Source: Aureliella helgolandensis | GTDB lineage: Bacteria > Planctomycetota > Planctomycetia > Pirellulales > Pirellulaceae | NCBI RefSeq assembly: GCF_007752135.1 | Contig: NZ_CP036298.1 | Span: 3,410,001 to 3,474,000 of the forward strand | DNA: 64,000 nucleotides | Reading direction: 5' to 3' | Part shown: in pieces, positions 17,569 to 27,185 of the stretch | Layout of the letters: every line of letters begins with the position of its first letter | How positions within the stretch are numbered: the stretch's first letter is position 1 | Made by a program: the position numbers and the translations under genes | The notes under the pieces: model-generated | Seen by the model: only the letters and a program-made list of their open reading frames with translations | What the model was told of the DNA's origin: nothing | The model's database searches: none

Positions 17569-18468
17569 CTATCTCCGTACCGAGTGCATGCGGCTATTGA
17601 GTATATTGGACAGCACCGCGTCCGGGGCATCGCTTGTCCGCACCAGCATGTAGTCACTGTTGGATGCGGCGCACGTGCGCCGCGTCCGATCTAAGAAACG
17701 CTCCAGGGCCGCCATATAACCCTCGCGCAGGGCTCGCGGATTGCAGGTCAAATGGTCGCTGCTCTCTAGACCTTCAAACCGCGTCGGATCCGTGAATGGA
17801 AAATCCAGCTCATCGTCGTGCAGGAGGTGCAGGACCATTACATCATGTCCCGCTCGCCGCAGTGTATCGATCCCTCTCAAGGCACTTTCCTCCGCACCCA
17901 GTAGATCGCTGATCAAGATCATCAGTCCTCGCTTGGGGAACGTTTGCACAACATCTCGAAAGACGGAATCGAGATCGGTTTTGTCAGCCGGGGATGTACT
18001 CTCTAGCGAAGCTAGAATATCGGTCAAGTGTTTCTGGCTAGTCCTTAAGGGGACTCTACCACGAATGCGATTATCAAATAGGACACTGCCCACTGCATCT
18101 TGCTGCTTCAGGACCAGCAGTGCTAAACAGGCAGCCAGTACCGCCGCATACTCGAACTTCGTCGCCGCACCATGCCCGTAGCTCATACTGGCAGAACTAT
18201 CGATCAGCAGCGTGCAGCGAAGGTTCGTGTCTTCTTCGTATTGCTTGATCACCAAACGATCTTGACGCGCCCAGACTTTCCAATCGACGTGCCGCACGTC
18301 GTCCCCCGGAACGTACTGCCGATGCTGTACGAACTCAACCGACTGCCCAAAATAGGGACTGCGGTGGGAGCCTGATAGAAAACCTTCGACGATCTGGCGG
18401 GCCTGCAATTCAAGCCGCTGTACCCGCTTGACCGCCTCAGGAGGCAAAAATCTTTTGGAAGCGGGCAT
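17569..18468 (-). CDS. DUF58 protein with VWA-like fold
   Basis: A 299-aa soluble protein. The DUF58 core is the motif [17 protein letters not shown] (residues 52-68), followed by the MIDAS-like IDSSASM with D90, S92 and S94. C-terminal [24 protein letters not shown] is typical of the family. DUF58 proteins are nearly always encoded next to MoxR ATPases and are thought to link the ATPase to membrane VWA partners. The chosen start ([13 protein letters not shown]) overlaps the end of the moxR gene by 32 bp; the conserved region begins early enough that a later start is unlikely. The biological target of the complex is unknown. Confidence 0.9.
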   Translation of the reverse strand: MPASKRFLPPEAVKRVQRLELQARQIVEGFLSGSHRSPYFGQSVEFVQHRQYVPGDDVRHVDWKVWARQDRLVIKQYEEDTNLRCTLLIDSSASMSYGHGAATKFEYAAVLAACLALLVLKQQDAVGSVLFDNRIRGRVPLRTSQKHLTDILASLESTSPADKTDLDSVFRDVVQTFPKRGLMILISDLLGAEESALRGIDTLRRAGHDVMVLHLLHDDELDFPFTDPTRFEGLESSDHLTCNPRALREGYMAALERFLDRTRRTCAASNSDYMLVRTSDAPDAVLSNILNSRMHSVRR

Positions 18469-19495
18469 CGCGTGTCAATTCGTCTTCAGCTGTAGGTGTT
18501 TCACGGACTAAACGATCGATCACATCATCGGTGGAAATGCCATCGCTCTCTGCCGCAAAGGTCACGACCATGCGATGCCGCAGCACCGGGCGACAGAGTT
18601 CTTGAATGTCCTCGACCGTCACGTGGGTGCGACCGTTGAGCAAAGCTCGAGCTTTACCTCCGAGCACCAAGAACTGAACCGCCCGAGGGCCTGCTCCCCA
18701 GCCAATTTGATCACGAACGAAATCAGGAACCCCTTCCGACCCAACCCGCGTCTGCCGCACAATGGCCAAAGCGTAACGAATCACATGGTCCGCGACAGGA
18801 ACGCTACGCACCAAATCCTGCAGTTCCAGGATCTCTTCCCCCGTCAGTACTGCATCGACTTGCGTATTGACTCGAGACGTCGTCCGCCGCGCGACTTCCA
18901 GTTCTTCGTCGAATGAGGGGTAGTCGACCAAGACCTTAAACATGAATCGATCTTGTTGGGCTTCGGGAAGCGGGTACGTTCCTTCCTGCTCAATTGGATT
19001 CTGCGTTGCTAATACGAAGAAGGGATCGCTGAGTCCATGTCGCACTCGGCCCACGGTAACCTGCCGCTCTTGCATCGCTTCCAGCAAGGCAGCCTGCGTC
19101 TTCGGGGGAGTTCGATTAATCTCATCCGCCAAGATCACGTTGGCGAATAGAGGGCCCTCCATAAAGCGTCGCTGCAATGCGCCGCCCGGTTGCTCCTCGA
19201 TCACCTCGGTGCCGGTGATATCTGCGGGCATTAAGTCAGGGGTAAACTGAATCCGACTGAATGATAAATTGAGTGTCCGAGCCAAAGTGCTGATCAACAA
19301 GGTTTTCGCTAGACCGGGAACGCCTTCGAGCAGGCAGTGTCCGCGGCTAAAGATACTGATCAACAGTTCATCGATCACATCCTGTTGACCGACGATGACC
19401 TTGCTCAACTGTTGCAGAATACTCTCTCGGGCCGCCTGCAGTTTTTTGATTGCATCCGGAGAAATATCATGGTCTCCACCACTACTTTGGATCAT
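18437..19495 (-). CDS. MoxR-family AAA+ ATPase
   Basis: A 352-aa AAA+ ATPase of the MoxR group, thought to act as a chaperone or metal-insertion factor for partner VWA proteins. Visible motifs are Walker A GVPGLAKT (residues 58-65), Walker B ILADE (121-125), followed by the family stretch [24 protein letters not shown]. Sensor-1 lies in [24 protein letters not shown], and the arginine-rich C-terminal lid ends in [17 protein letters not shown]. Length is normal. It is the first gene of a six-gene operon running to 7893, and its stop lies 32 bp inside the DUF58 start. The roughly 400-bp upstream spacer presumably carries the promoter. Confidence 0.95.
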   Translation of the reverse strand: MIQSSGGDHDISPDAIKKLQAARESILQQLSKVIVGQQDVIDELLISIFSRGHCLLEGVPGLAKTLLISTLARTLNLSFSRIQFTPDLMPADITGTEVIEEQPGGALQRRFMEGPLFANVILADEINRTPPKTQAALLEAMQERQVTVGRVRHGLSDPFFVLATQNPIEQEGTYPLPEAQQDRFMFKVLVDYPSFDEELEVARRTTSRVNTQVDAVLTGEEILELQDLVRSVPVADHVIRYALAIVRQTRVGSEGVPDFVRDQIGWGAGPRAVQFLVLGGKARALLNGRTHVTVEDIQELCRPVLRHRMVVTFAAESDGISTDDVIDRLVRETPTAEDELTRDARFQKIFAS

Positions 19496-19896
19496 GCAGC
19501 TTTCCTAACTGACCAAAGAACTTTAGTTTGTAACCGCTAAGTCTGAAGGAGAATGCGACGAAAAGCTAGCCCCCTCTCTTAGACTTGCAAACCTCCCCCA
19601 CTGACCAACCGATGCAAGGTTTGGGGAGGCATGCCAGAGCCCCTTTTTCACGGTCCATTCTCGGGGGGATACCAAGCCGCCTGCGGCAAGCCTGCACTGG
19701 CCCCCAAGAGTAACTCTAGCTCGTCTTCTAATCCTCGTGACTACTCGCTACAATGCTCCCCATATCGAGTGAACCTGGCAAACTGTTCTGGGCTCTTCCT
19801 CTCAGAACGGAACCAGTTTTGCCTGTTCGTAATGCAGAGACGATCGCATCGGATTCAGGCGGGGGACACAACTCCGGGCACTCGAAGGCAAGCATT
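19496..19896. other. Spacer between moxR operon and tRNA-Leu
   Basis: About 400 bases between two divergently oriented units, expected to hold the promoters of both. No protein-coding frame is convincing; the frame 19631-19978 on the plus strand runs through the tRNA gene and is rejected. Confidence 0.55.
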
Positions 19897-19981
19897 GGCT
19901 AGGTGGTGGAATGGCAGACACACAGGATTTAAAATCCTGAGAGGGGTTTCCCTCGTGCGGGTTCGAGTCCCGCCCTAGCTA
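19897..19981 (+). tRNA. tRNA-Leu (anticodon UAA)
   Basis: An 85-nt cloverleaf. The acceptor stem GGCTAGG pairs with CCTAGCT (the first pair is a G-U wobble), with A73 as discriminator. The D-arm is GTGG...CAC, and the anticodon stem CAGGA/TCCTG encloses the loop TTTAAAA with anticodon TAA. A long variable arm (GAGGG/CCCTC) marks a class II tRNA, and the T-arm is GCGGG TTCGAGT CCCGC. Class II structure plus the anticodon identify leucine, reading UUA. No CCA is encoded. Confidence 0.97.
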
Positions 19982-21178
19982 CTATTTTTGTTTTGTTAAA
20001 CGAACGGTCGTGCTTCGCTCGTTTCCGCCATTCGGCCCTCAGGCGGGATGCCACAATTGCCGCCTTTCCCTCCTATTGCGGTGAAGACGCGAATTTGATC
20101 TGCACCCGGCAGCGCAACCCGGTCCGCATTTTGCGCAGGCTGAAGAGACGACGTCTCTCACCGTCGTGCAAGCTTCTTATTTCTCAGCGCGGTCCCTAAG
20201 TCAACTCTCCCCAACACGCATCAATTCACGCGGCGGCGTTCACGCCAAGCCGGATTTTGAAGCCTGCTTCCCGATCGGCAGCAGCCCCGGCCCGTTTGCC
20301 GGCTTTCCCTGCCTTAAGGACTCTGGCTCAAACAGCCCATGCCCGGACCGGGCCACTCCCCTTCCAGGGCCACTGCCCAAGCTCCCTGCCCAGAGCTCCG
20401 CTGGGGACACTGCCCACTGCCCAGAAGTACCAGGGACACAGCTCTGGAGCGCCCCCCAGCTCTGGAGCGCCCCCGGGACCGGGGACACAGCTCTGAGCGC
20501 CCCCTCTGGCAAGATCGCCGAGGTCTAGATCGATACCCGTTTTGCTTACGCGGGTGCGGTTCCGGGCGACGTGGCGAAGAGGCTGAACGTATGGCGTGCC
20601 GCGGCAATTCCCCTAGTCACTGCAGAAAGTTTGCTGCTGGCCGCCTGATGGTGCGGACTTGAAGCGTGAGCAGTACCGGAATGCCCTAAAGAGTGGGGAA
20701 AGTCATCGCGCGTCAGGCATGTCGTTGGAAGCACGCCCCATAAGAGTTGCATTTGCTCACAGGTAAGGCAAGGTGAACGCCGGCTGGCGAGCTACAGATG
20801 ATGGGATGCGGCTTCTTCCGTCGGGGAGGTTGCGTTCATATTCTTTCCACGCAAGATGGTATTCATGTCGAAGCGTTCGCCAAATTGCTGGAAACGCAGC
20901 CACAAAAGCCTGCAATTGACTGGGGAAGCTTGTGAGAAGCACAGTTCGCGAATGGAAGATTTGCGAATGAAGCTCAAACTCTCGAAATCTCGAGACGAAT
21001 GCACCTTCGCCGATCCTCACGGTCCTAGCATAAGCACAAGGTAAACACCCAGCCGCGAGTAGCAATTCAAAGATATCACTGCCCAAGAGAAGCTTTCCAG
21101 CCGATTCGCGAGCGTGGGAAGAAACGAGTGGCATTGGGGGAAGACGCAGGAGTCGCCCGAACGAGACTGTTGCTTGAT
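19982..21178. other. Long noncoding region downstream of tRNA-Leu
   Basis: About 1.2 kb with no supported gene. Its first half carries a GC-rich repetitive patch (see repeat 20401-20504). The frames that span it (for example 20240-20512 minus, 20757-21134 minus) look like composition artefacts: there is no domain or start-site support. It lies directly downstream of the HUH transposase gene, so part of it may belong to that element. Confidence 0.55.
20401..20504. repeat. Short GC-rich repeats with GGGGACAC motifs, left of the HUH transposase
   Basis: The GGGGACAC core occurs at 20403-20410 and 20481-20488, and a shorter AGGGACAC version at 20432-20439. Interleaved are three copies of a unit CAGCTCTGGAGCGCCCCC (starting about 20439, 20457 and, with one G missing, 20488). 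The 13-mer CTGGGGACACTGC at 20401 recurs exactly at 31631-31643. The inverse motif GTGTCCCC is clustered on the other side of the transposase gene. Confidence 0.75.
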
Positions 21179-22372
21179 CTAGCCCGCCAGTAGCTCACGG
21201 GTTTTGTTAGGAAGGTAGAATGGCCCGGACCGCAGTCGACTTCGGAACGCGTCGACGTGATGAGGCCGCCCCGCCACAAGGCGAAAAAGGACGCCGAAAT
21301 GCTTTACGAGTTGGCACCATGCGGTTGGTTTCATCCCGATGCGTTCTAGAACTGGAGGAGCGTCGGTAGGTGTCATGCCACGTTTGCCCGGTGCAATCTT
21401 CCGCGCGGTCCAATCAAGAAGTTCCAGATAGTCAACCGCACTCATGGATGCAAAGCCCTTGTCGCTGCAGCGGTCTTTCCCGTGGCTAGGAAGCGCACCG
21501 ATTGCATCTCCTTGCTCATCTATTTGAACGGGTGCGAGATAGCGGTTCGGTGCGGATGTTCTCAGACAAGCATGAACGGGAGTGGCGGTGGGAGTTGGCG
21601 AACTCTTGGAGGCTTTTGAGAATGGCAGTTCTGGCGAATCGACTGCGTCTGCTGGGCCCGAGGGCTCAGGCTCAACTGCGGTGTGTTCTAACGGAGGGTT
21701 CTCTGCGACTGCTGGTCTGCCCTCTTGTGGTAATGAGCGGATGCGCCTTTGGACGGAGGTGAAATCACTCGCTTCTATGGTTTCAGCCAACTCCGCTCGG
21801 ATTGGATTTAGGTCGACATAGGCGGCAGCGGCCAAGATTGCCTGTTCGTCGATCAGCCGCACTCCTCGAAACCGGCTCTGCCAAAAATGGCCTTCCATGC
21901 CATCCTCACGATTGGCACGCTGTGCGATGCGTTGGCACATTAGACGCATCCACCACGAGATGTTACTCAATCGACTACGTATCTCGCTCACCTTGTCTGG
22001 ATTAAGACGAATTGCATTCAATTCCGCTTCCGAAGGCTCGGCAGCCTTTCCATGCGCATCCTTGCGTATTGGGCAAAGCATTAGCCAGCGTCGAGACACC
22101 TCGAGATCGTTCCAGGTTGCTACTACGTCCGGTCGTGATCTCAGTATCAAGTGCATGTGATTGGATAGTAAGCTGAAAGCGATTAGGTCGATTCCAAAGT
22201 TGGCCGCTGACTTTTCGAGTTCATCTTCGATCCAACGCTTGCGATGGTCGAAATTCCTACCGCTGGCGGGATCAACTCCAATTAGAAAGCACCGTCGCAC
22301 CACGCGATTCATAACATGAACCACGGCGATCTCGTCCGCGGTAAATAGTTCGCTTCGCTTTGTTCGAGCCAT
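21179..22372 (-). CDS. HUH (Y1) transposase, REP-associated tyrosine transposase type
   Basis: A 397-aa protein with an IS200-like Y1 domain. It shows the His-hydrophobic-His metal motif in SNHMHLILRS, the preceding FDHRKRWIEDEL helix, and YVDLNPIRAELAE, which is characteristic of REP-associated (RAYT) and related single-copy Y1 proteins. Such enzymes cut single-stranded DNA at palindromic repeats through a tyrosine. The C-terminal 150 residues are unrecognised. An open frame continues upstream to 22621, but MARTKRSELF at 22372 is chosen because the domain starts just after it and the extension is low-complexity and overlaps the repeat array. No second transposition gene or clean insertion-sequence ends were found. 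The flanking GGGGACAC/GTGTCCCC motifs may be its substrates. Confidence 0.82.
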   Translation of the reverse strand: MARTKRSELFTADEIAVVHVMNRVVRRCFLIGVDPASGRNFDHRKRWIEDELEKSAANFGIDLIAFSLLSNHMHLILRSRPDVVATWNDLEVSRRWLMLCPIRKDAHGKAAEPSEAELNAIRLNPDKVSEIRSRLSNISWWMRLMCQRIAQRANREDGMEGHFWQSRFRGVRLIDEQAILAAAAYVDLNPIRAELAETIEASDFTSVQRRIRSLPQEGRPAVAENPPLEHTAVEPEPSGPADAVDSPELPFSKASKSSPTPTATPVHACLRTSAPNRYLAPVQIDEQGDAIGALPSHGKDRCSDKGFASMSAVDYLELLDWTARKIAPGKRGMTPTDAPPVLERIGMKPTAWCQLVKHFGVLFRLVAGRPHHVDAFRSRLRSGPFYLPNKTRELLAG

Positions 22373-22526
22373 CGTGGGGCCTCCACGCAACCTGAGAAAA
22401 CTTGCATGCTTATTAGGAGACGACTGGCGCTGCTGCTCCTTACAACTTTCTGAGATTTTTTCTTGGCGACAGGAAAACTGTTGCAATGCTTTCGAGCAAT
22501 CGTCATGTCGTTCCACGCGTGGAGGT

Positions 22527-22735
22527 GTGTCCCCGCAGGCGACTTCTAGGTGGAACGCGATTCCTGCAGCAGCGTGCCTTCTGGAACTGTGAACGGACAG
22601 TGGCCCCGCACTGTCGACCACAGGAAGAGGAGTGTCCCCAGGTCGTTCAGCCAGTGCAGTGTCACCTGGGGCGTGGTTAGAGGAGTGCTGTGTCCCCGCG
22701 AGGGATGTCCCGCAAGGGAAGTGGGGAGTGTCCCC
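22527..22735. repeat. GTGTCCCC motif cluster, right of the HUH transposase
   Basis: Exact GTGTCCCC octamers occur at 22527-22534, 22632-22639, 22690-22697 and 22728-22735, with near copies such as CAGTGTCACCTGGGG between them. The orientation is opposite to the GGGGACAC motifs at 20403-20488. The tract sits just upstream of the transposase start, partly in its possible 5' leader. From here to the next gene start (23057) no coding sequence is supported; the stretch 22690-22830 is strikingly G-rich. Confidence 0.75.
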
Positions 22736-23056
22736 GGTGGGAAGTGGTGGGCGGTTGGGGAGAGGCCCGTAGGGGGTGCGGTAGGGAAAAAGATGGCAAA
22801 TTATTGGGTCTAAGGGAGGAGTGTGGTAGAAACGGTGGGGCGGAACAGGTGATAATTGCTGGGATCTTCAAGGACGTTTAAACTGCGCTCTCATTTTCAA
22901 GTGCGAACGCATTCCGGGGGCTACCGTTCTTGGGCGCCTTTGGGCGGTTGACGTCATCAGTGCATCAGATGCCTAGCTGGCGTTCCGCGATCGCTGTTGA
23001 GTTCCTTGCGACTGGTGTTATTCCCTCGTTTTCCATTGATTTGCTGCATTCCTCCT

Positions 23057-24343
23057 ATGCTCTACACCTACTTTCGAAATTTGTTCGCAATCGCACGCCA
23101 CACGGGGCTTGCTTGTTGCGCACTGGGACTCACCGCGGCCAACTTAATGGCGGAAGACACTTGGACGCGTTTTCGCGGGGCAAACGGACTTGGGAATGTG
23201 CCTAACTGCACTGCGCCGCTACCATGGGATGAACAGTCCGTCGCTTGGACGACTGGCCTGCAAGGTACCGGAAATGGTTCGCCAGTTGTGTACGGAAACC
23301 ATATCTATTTGATGAGCGCTTCGCCCAAAACGGCTGAAAGATATCTCTGCTGCTACGATTTAAAGTCGGGAGCCGAATTGTGGCGGCAGCCGCTCCAGAC
23401 CGAGACCCATCATTTACATACACGAAGCAGCTATGCTTCGTGCACGCCGTGCGTCGATGACAAAGCCGTTTATTTTACGTGGGGCTCACCGGCCAACGTG
23501 GCAGTGGCTGCCTACACTCACGACGGCGAATTTATATGGCGGCGCGACTTGGGGTATTTCGCAAGTCAGCATGGCTATGGTGCTTCGCCAGCCTTGTTTG
23601 GCAACCTGCTGGTACTCTTCAACAGCCAGGCATCAGAGCAACTTCCCCCCGGCGTGAAGCCAGGCAACAGTCGCGTGCTGGCATTAAATTCCGAGACGGG
23701 CGAGGACGTGTGGACGTGCCCGATCGCCACCACGCGCGTGTGTTACGGTGTGCCTGCCCAGTTTCACGATTCGCAAAGCGGGCAGGAAGCTCTGCTGTTC
23801 AGCGATACCGGCGAAGGCATGTTGGCTCTGTCCCTTGCGAGCGGCGAGCGACTGTGGAATCGCAAACTATTTACGAAACGTTGCGTTTCGAGTCCCATTG
23901 TCGTTGGCGATCTCGCGTTTGGCACTGAGGGATCTGGCGGAGGCGGAAACGTGCTGTTTGCCTTGAATCTTAAGTCGCCCGAACACGAAGTCGTCTATTC
24001 CGTGCAGCGCTCAGCCCCGTATGTCCCGACGCCAGTCGCAAGAGATGGATTGGTGTTTCTGTGGAGCGATCAAGGCATCGTATCATGCATTACGGCTACT
24101 GACGGAAAAGTGCAGTGGACCAAGCGGATCGGCGGAAATGTCTCTTCTTCGCCAGTCATCGCTGGTGATAAGCTGATTGGTGTCGCGGAAGATGGCACCG
24201 TGACTATTCTCTCTGCAACGGCAAATTTTGAAGAGATCGGGGCTGTCAAATTGGGAGAAACCATGCGTGCGACGCCTTTGGTTGGTGCGAGCTACGTACT
24301 CTTTCGAACGAATTCTAAGTTGGTTTGTGTCGGTACTCCCTAG
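23057..24343 (+). CDS. Exported PQQ-like β-propeller protein
   Basis: A 428-aa protein with a signal peptide (MLYTYFRNLFAIARHTGLACCALGLTA...). The mature part opens with TWTRFRGANGLGN, the sort of motif that starts many planctomycete PQQ-like propellers, followed by repeated blades containing patterns such as WTTGLQGTGNGSPVVYGNHIYL, LNSETGEDVWTCP and VQWTKRIGGNVSSSPVIAGDKL. These repeats fit the β-propeller fold of quinoprotein dehydrogenases and BamB-like proteins. I see no evidence that a quinone cofactor or an active site is present, so a binding or scaffold role is equally likely. The frame is open back to a TTG at 22997; the ATG at 23057 gives the better signal peptide. Monocistronic. 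Confidence 0.82.
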   Translation: MLYTYFRNLFAIARHTGLACCALGLTAANLMAEDTWTRFRGANGLGNVPNCTAPLPWDEQSVAWTTGLQGTGNGSPVVYGNHIYLMSASPKTAERYLCCYDLKSGAELWRQPLQTETHHLHTRSSYASCTPCVDDKAVYFTWGSPANVAVAAYTHDGEFIWRRDLGYFASQHGYGASPALFGNLLVLFNSQASEQLPPGVKPGNSRVLALNSETGEDVWTCPIATTRVCYGVPAQFHDSQSGQEALLFSDTGEGMLALSLASGERLWNRKLFTKRCVSSPIVVGDLAFGTEGSGGGGNVLFALNLKSPEHEVVYSVQRSAPYVPTPVARDGLVFLWSDQGIVSCITATDGKVQWTKRIGGNVSSSPVIAGDKLIGVAEDGTVTILSATANFEEIGAVKLGETMRATPLVGASYVLFRTNSKLVCVGTP

Positions 24344-24813
24344 TGAGTTGGCGAGGACTGCGGACGGACAAGCCTAGCTTGAAGCGAGACGCGCGATCTC
24401 AAGCAACTTGCTAGACCTTGACGCCGCGTATACTCCCAGGGCGGAGGAGAGGAGGAGAGGAGCAGCATCGGAAGTTCACGATTTCGCTCACGGGCCGCAC
24501 GATTGAGAGCGATTGTTTCCGCGTCGCTGCGTGGTGTCGCAGCGCGATAAGAGAAGCAGGACACGCCCCGATCGGTTGTCGAGGCAAACCGCGTCGCTTG
24601 AGGACGCGGGCTATCTGATTAGAACACAAGGCCCAAAGCGTAAGCATGGGCACTAGTTCTCGAACGGACTGCTTCTCGAACGAAATGCGGGGGCAGACCG
24701 AGGAGCTGGCCTTGAGCGAGCGCAATTCGAATTCTCAACCAAAGTCCTCACCCAGCGGCGCTGGCTGGGAGAGGAGGTTTGGGCTTCGGTAAGCTCGAAG
24801 GCTCGGGGCCGAA
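24344..24813. other. Convergent intergenic region
   Basis: 470 bases between two convergent genes. It holds a purine-rich tract of near-repeats (GGAGGAGAGGAGGAGAGG around 24442-24460). Short frames inside (for example 24411-24725 minus) are not supported. No clear terminator. Confidence 0.55.
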
Positions 24814-27096
24814 TTACTTCGCGGACCAGAACCAATGAGTGACGGTAACTCCCTGCTCGTTGAGGCTTACCGTCGCCGCCGCTTTACCAGCGGAGCTGAA
24901 GCAATCCCAAATCTGCAAGACATCGTTCCCGGTCGGAATGGGGCCAGGGCTAACGAACAGCGGAGCGTCAAGATCACCGGTACTCATCGTGATCCCGTAT
25001 TCTATCCATGGCCGGAACGCAGCAAACATCGCTGCATAGTCTGCGTAGCTAACCGCGGCGACGGGCATCGTCGGTGTTAGCCAGGCTGGGCGAGTTCGCA
25101 AAGGCTTGGGGCGGAGCATGTCCGCTATTTGGCGATCGCTGTAACCGACTACCAAAACGTCTTCGGTGAGTGCTAGTTGCAGCGAAAATCCTTCAAGGGG
25201 AACTTCATTATTCAGTTCCGGGTAGAAGTAGCGGGAGCCACCGGCGATCGATTCCTCGGTGGGACGCGGGATCGAATACTCGGGGGGCACAGCATTGGGA
25301 TTCATTTCACGAACCAAATCAAGAACACGATCCATCAAACCAAACAGTTCCACGCAGCCTTCAATCAACATTTCTCGATTGGTGACTCTGCAGGCGATGG
25401 CAACTTCCGGAAGAGGCAGGGGAGGAGTCGCTTTAGGAAAGTTGGGGTTGAGCGTGTCAGTGGACCACTGAGCGGCGATTGAGAGCAACGTCTCTCGTTC
25501 CTTGAGGGATGGTGAAATCCTATCGCGATAGATTTCGTATGCCTCTTGAGCTAGTGGCCATGCTTGATCGAACACCAACAGTGCTTTTTCACTTTCTTCG
25601 GAATCGGATTCGGCTAACTGGATAATCTTACGGACATGGTAGGGGGCGCGATCCAAAAGATGCTCGAATACTTTCTCAAGCGTCGTCAATGGCTGCTGCT
25701 TGATCCCAAACAGTATTATTGGAGCGGTTCCGGCATAATCGAGAATACTCAGTGGTGCTGCATTCGTCATAAATCGATTTTGGCTCCAGTCGTACCCATA
25801 ACCTTCGTAGCCGGCGTCGGTGGAGGTGCTCCAGGCCAGCATGTCTCCGGAATCGGCTCCCAGTTCTTGGAGTTGTTGGTCCATCCATCTCGCATCTTCT
25901 AGGATGTCCTGGTGCCATGCTTGGAGTTCTTCAGGATCACCCAGATCGGAATCGCTACCAAGAGCCAAGCCAAGTTGTGCACCCACTCGTTCGAAATAGC
26001 GATGAAAGCTGGCGTTCCACTGAGCTTCCCGCCAACGCTTGGAGGTAAAGGCGATGGAACGCAACTGGCTCGGTTCGACTTCGCTTAACAGCTCCAGATG
26101 CTCGTGGTCTAGCAAACTCGTGTCATTCTCACCGACAGCCTGAGCAGCCGCAATGTCTTCGCTCATAACGAGCAGAACCATGTTGGAGCGGATTCCCAGA
26201 GTCAGTGAAAGCGAGCGTCCTTCCACGAACTCCATGAATTTTTGGGCGATCTCCGCTTCCTCTTCGTCCATGTTCTCAAAGGCTGCAGCCGGAATGACCG
26301 AAGAATTCAGCAACAAAGTGAGAGTTTGGCCATCCTCCAAATCGGCTCGCAGCAGGTTTGCTAAGAGCGGCTGCAATTCTTCAGCTTGCATACCAGCTAA
26401 GCGAATGATTGCCTCGAGCGAGTCGAGTAATTGCCTTGCGTTGGCATCGTCGACAATTCGAAAACCTAGTACTGTTGTTGGAATTTGAATGCGATCGAAG
26501 TCCGCTTTTGTCAGCCCATTGACATAGCTCTGAATGGCCTCTGGGCCTTCGGACATTTTGCTGGTGAACTCATTCTGGAATTCCAATACGCCTTGAATGG
26601 CCTCACACCAGTCGTCACCACCGTAGATGAACATCTCCTGGCTGGCCATCTCTTGCAGCAATCGCAGGACATCCTGAACGATGACATTATCAAGCATGCC
26701 TTTAGCTGTCGCCAATTCGCCTTGAGGGTTTTCCCACTGCGTGTTGAACTCAGTTTCTAGCTGCTGGATAAAAGGCACGGCCCGGAGACGCGTGACAAAA
26801 TTTCCATTTGCAAGTTCACGCCAGCCTGCTTGCATGTTGAGGTTCGTCATGAAGAAAGCGGCATCTTGCGGTGCAAGGGTGAGCGCGGTGTCCGCCAGCG
26901 TGATGGCAGGTGCTTCGCTCGTGGCAGTCGCCTGTGCCGACGCCGTTTGTCCGCTGATGCCTGCGATCAACACACCGATAAGCAGGGTGTGCAGCGACCA
27001 CCCTTGCAGACGCTGGACACTCGCCCGCGTGGTGGTCAAAACACGATACCAAGGCAACAACATTACTAAGTTCTCCCGAGCGAAAAATTGGTTCAT
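24814..27096 (-). CDS. Exported hypothetical protein (760 aa)
   Basis: I recognise no family. A basic N-terminus and hydrophobic stretch (about residues 33-50, LHTLLIGVLIAGISGQ) end in a signal-peptidase-like ASA-Q site near residue 54. The mature protein alternates helical segments rich in Glu, Gln and Leu with β-strands, contains LTLLLNSSVIP and SLTLGIRSNMVLLVMSEDIAAAQAVG, and ends with a repeated β-element ATVSLNEQGVTVTHWFWS. Such proteins are common and uncharacterised in planctomycetes. The next in-frame Met (residue 12, at 27063) is an alternative start; neither has a strong ribosome binding site. It is separated by 89 bp from the co-directional esterase gene upstream. Confidence 0.75.
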   Translation of the reverse strand: MNQFFARENLVMLLPWYRVLTTTRASVQRLQGWSLHTLLIGVLIAGISGQTASAQATATSEAPAITLADTALTLAPQDAAFFMTNLNMQAGWRELANGNFVTRLRAVPFIQQLETEFNTQWENPQGELATAKGMLDNVIVQDVLRLLQEMASQEMFIYGGDDWCEAIQGVLEFQNEFTSKMSEGPEAIQSYVNGLTKADFDRIQIPTTVLGFRIVDDANARQLLDSLEAIIRLAGMQAEELQPLLANLLRADLEDGQTLTLLLNSSVIPAAAFENMDEEEAEIAQKFMEFVEGRSLSLTLGIRSNMVLLVMSEDIAAAQAVGENDTSLLDHEHLELLSEVEPSQLRSIAFTSKRWREAQWNASFHRYFERVGAQLGLALGSDSDLGDPEELQAWHQDILEDARWMDQQLQELGADSGDMLAWSTSTDAGYEGYGYDWSQNRFMTNAAPLSILDYAGTAPIILFGIKQQPLTTLEKVFEHLLDRAPYHVRKIIQLAESDSEESEKALLVFDQAWPLAQEAYEIYRDRISPSLKERETLLSIAAQWSTDTLNPNFPKATPPLPLPEVAIACRVTNREMLIEGCVELFGLMDRVLDLVREMNPNAVPPEYSIPRPTEESIAGGSRYFYPELNNEVPLEGFSLQLALTEDVLVVGYSDRQIADMLRPKPLRTRPAWLTPTMPVAAVSYADYAAMFAAFRPWIEYGITMSTGDLDAPLFVSPGPIPTGNDVLQIWDCFSSAGKAAATVSLNEQGVTVTHWFWSAK

Positions 27097-27185
27097 AGGA
27101 CTTAAGTTAAACTACTGCTAGGACATGGTTGGCTAAATCCCAATTGACGAAGGCAATTGGGCCGGTAATTTGGGGGTGGCTTTAT

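Noticed and set aside
19631-19978. Plus-strand 115-codon frame
   Set aside because: It reads straight through the tRNA-Leu gene and has no domain or start-site support.
20240-20662. Several overlapping frames in the GC-rich repeat patch
   Set aside because: They exist on both strands only because of the short GC-rich repeats; their amino-acid content is low-complexity.
22373-22621. 83-residue N-terminal extension of the HUH transposase frame
   Set aside because: Low-complexity, overlaps the GTGTCCCC cluster, and precedes the conserved start MARTKRSELF.
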